Positions 62,937-64,000 of a DNA stretch of 64,000 bases are shown here, in pieces (position 1 is the stretch's first letter; the number at the start of each line of letters is the position of its first letter). The DNA lies in contig CAWBUL010000006.1 of NCBI GenBank assembly GCA_963791885.1, positions 1,488,001 through 1,552,000 on the forward strand. The letters run 5' to 3'. This DNA is from CAVSUZ01 sp963791885 (GTDB lineage Bacteria > Pseudomonadota > Alphaproteobacteria > Acetobacterales > Acetobacteraceae). The position numbers and the translations under genes were made by a program. The notes under the pieces are model-generated. The model searched no databases. It saw only the letters and a list, made by a program, of their open reading frames with translations, and was not told the DNA's origin.

Positions 62937-63013
62937 TGGCGCGCCCTGGTGGACTCGAACCACCGACCCACAGCTTAGAAGGCTGTTGCTCTATCCAGCT
63001 GAGCTAAGGGCGC
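62937..63013 (-). tRNA. tRNA-Arg (anticodon TCT)
   Basis: A full cloverleaf: acceptor GCGCCCT pairs with AGGGCGC, D-arm TAGCTCAGCTGGATAGAGC, anticodon loop CTTCTAA with TCT in the middle, T-arm GGTGG-TTCGAGT-CCACC, and an encoded CCA end. It precedes hemA by 17 bp. Confidence 0.95.
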
Positions 63014-63046
63014 CAACTGATTTGTTAGAGCGGAACTCACCTACTC

Positions 63047-63352
63047 TTAGTGTGTCCACATCTCCAGCCGGCCATAGCGAAAGTTGTCGGCGTACGCCTT
63101 CGGCTTCACCCGGCGCTCCCGCGGCAGTTCGATATCGTACGGGATGGTGTTGCGTTCGGCATAGGCGATCGCTTCCTCCCGCGTCTCGAAGGTCAGGCGC
63201 ACCTGCTTCTGCGTATCGGTGCTGCCGATCCATCCCATCAGCGGATCCGGCCGGCTTGGGGCCGCCGGTTCGAACTCCAGCACCCAGTGGTCGGAGCCGG
63301 CACGGCCCGACTGCATGGCTGTCTTCGGTGGCTGGAAGATGCGCGCCCGCAT
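63047..63352 (-). CDS. NADH dehydrogenase (complex I) accessory subunit, NDUFS4/ETC-C1 like
   Basis: 101 residues from ATG 63352 (AAGGGAG upstream); the open frame beyond is the tRNA-Pro gene. RARIFQPPKTAMQSGRAGSDHWVLEFEP, cited by its parts ARIFQPPKTAMQSG and WVLEFEP, GWIGSTDTQKQVRLTF and EEAIAYAERNTIPYDI are the signature of the ETC_C1_NDUFS4 family. In alphaproteobacteria and mitochondria this small subunit associates with the matrix arm of complex I. It lies between two tRNA genes. No other nuo genes are here. Confidence 0.9.
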   Translation of the reverse strand: MRARIFQPPKTAMQSGRAGSDHWVLEFEPAAPSRPDPLMGWIGSTDTQKQVRLTFETREEAIAYAERNTIPYDIELPRERRVKPKAYADNFRYGRLEMWTH

Positions 63353-63373
63353 CGCGGGAACTCCCTTTTTCCG

Positions 63374-63451
63374 TGGTCGGGGCGGCCGGATTCGAACCGG
63401 CGGCCTCGTGTACCCAAAACACGCGCGCTGACCAGGCTGCGCCACGCCCCG
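63374..63451 (-). tRNA. tRNA-Pro (anticodon TGG)
   Basis: Acceptor CGGGGCG pairs with CGCCCCG, the anticodon loop TTTGGGT gives TGG, the T-loop is GTTCGAATC, and CCA is encoded. It lies 22 bp before the NDUFS4-like start on the same strand, so they may be on one transcript. Confidence 0.94.
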
Positions 63452-63470
63452 TTCCGCGGGGCCTAGCATA

Positions 63471-63953
63471 TCACCCCACGTCGTGGAACATCGGCGCCAA
63501 CACCCGGTCCCCGACCGTGATGCCGAGCTTGGCGGTGATCCCGCCCTGAAGCTCCAGCGTGGCGATCACCTGCCCCTGGCTGGAGATGTCACGCAGGCTG
63601 TGCGGCACGGTGTTCTCGGCGATGGAGTCGATCACCCCGTCGGACCGAATGAACACCATGTCGAGCGGGACCAGCGTGTTCTTCATCCACATGTGGGAGA
63701 TTTCTGGCGCGGGCCAGACGAACAGCATGCCCCCATCCGGCGCGACAGATTTGCGAAACATCAGACCAACGATCTGCTGCTGATCGTCCGTGGCCATTTC
63801 CACGTTGAAGACATGCCGCTGCCCATTGTTGGAGACGATGGTGAGCGGTTTCTTGGGAAGCTCCGGCTGGGGGCCCTTCGGTTCCTTCTGGAACTGCGCC
63901 CGCGCGGTCAGCGGGACGACAGCGAGGGCTAAAAGAAGGGAGCGCCGAAGCAT
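63471..63953 (-). CDS. DUF192 family exported protein
   Basis: 160 residues from the ATG at 63953, with GGGAG upstream. A signal peptide (MLRRSLLLALAVVPLTARAQ) leads to the DUF192 domain: FNVEMATDDQQQIVGLMFR, GGMLFVWPAP, SHMWMKNTLVPLDMVFI and the late LELQGGITAKLGITVGDRV, all family hallmarks. It should be periplasmic; the function of DUF192 is unknown. The tRNA-Pro gene starts 20 bp downstream. Confidence 0.9.
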   Translation of the reverse strand: MLRRSLLLALAVVPLTARAQFQKEPKGPQPELPKKPLTIVSNNGQRHVFNVEMATDDQQQIVGLMFRKSVAPDGGMLFVWPAPEISHMWMKNTLVPLDMVFIRSDGVIDSIAENTVPHSLRDISSQGQVIATLELQGGITAKLGITVGDRVLAPMFHDVG

Positions 63954-63954
63954 G

Positions 63955-63999
63955 TCAGGCTCCCGTCGCTGCAACGGATTGCAACGCTTCGGCGAGGTA
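63955..63999 (-). CDS. 3' end of an upstream minus-strand gene (partial)
   Basis: Reading in from the window edge, an open frame ends YLAEALQSVAATGA then TGA at 63955, one base before the DUF192 ATG. The tight spacing suggests a coupled gene. In alphaproteobacteria DUF192 is often beside a cold-shock protein, but 14 residues are too few to identify this one. Confidence 0.3.
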   Translation of the reverse strand, partial: YLAEALQSVAATGA

Positions 64000-64000
64000 G

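Overview
The window is GC-rich, densely coded alphaproteobacterial chromosome, most likely from the Acetobacteraceae/Rhodospirillales. Evidence read from the sequence: a CcrM-type cell-cycle methyltransferase, a PopZ-type polar organiser next to tolC and valS, a 5-aminolevulinate synthase (C4 haem route), an alphaproteobacterial SAM-II riboswitch in front of metZ, an NDUFS4-like complex I accessory protein, tldD beside ctaA, and the order rpsF-rpsR-rplI. The family-level placement is inference.

Layout. 1-7.2 kb: the 3' end of a MutS-like ATPase, a fused two-unit ABC exporter with a frameshift, a divergent LysR regulator and an orphan GH13 glucan enzyme. 7.2-11.7 kb: a tightly coupled minus-strand operon of MetE-like zinc methyltransferase, Baeyer-Villiger-type monooxygenase and CocE-type hydrolase. 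12-17.4 kb: tolC, popZ, a Uma2 gene and valS. 17.4-20.7 kb: DUF1398, MAPEG, a cluster of palindromic repeats, a tiny lipoprotein and an L,D-transpeptidase. 20.98-22.0 kb: an IS481-family element with inverted repeats and a 6-bp target duplication. 22.1-27.7 kb: fumC, malic enzyme, ThrE exporter and MFS. 27.8-30.9 kb: SAM-II riboswitch and metZ, folD, FAH-family protein. 30.9-36.6 kb: amidase with small partner, a TPR protein with a 1-kb DNA tandem repeat, pobA. 36.5-43.8 kb: MFS, glycosyltransferase, heparinase-like protein, rpe, tldD, frameshifted ctaA. 43.9-46.2 kb: cobalamin riboswitch and BtuB-like receptor. 46.2-51.4 kb: enolase-superfamily enzyme, SGNH hydrolase, ccrM, rnhB, frameshifted class III aminotransferase. 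51.9-57.7 kb: MscS-type channel, then an AAA+ ATPase/S8 peptidase pair resembling an anti-phage module; the peptidase carries an in-frame TAG. 58-64 kb: lineage-specific hypothetical, ribosomal genes, RraA-like protein, carbonic anhydrase, hemA, two tRNAs, NDUFS4-like protein and DUF192.

How genes work together. Methionine and one-carbon metabolism recur: SAM-II controlled metZ, folD, the MetE-like enzyme and a B12-controlled receptor. FumC and malic enzyme sit as a C4-acid unit with an exporter. tolC-popZ-valS, rpsF-rpsR-rplI and tldD-ctaA are conserved housekeeping neighbourhoods. The accessory material is the IS element, the dispersed palindromes, the TPR gene and the ATPase/peptidase pair.

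Quality note: four genes have single-base frameshifts (ABC exporter, IS transposase, ctaA, aminotransferase) and one has an internal stop (S8 peptidase). The mix of a homopolymer indel and frameshifts in normally conserved genes makes sequencing or assembly error a real possibility for some of them.
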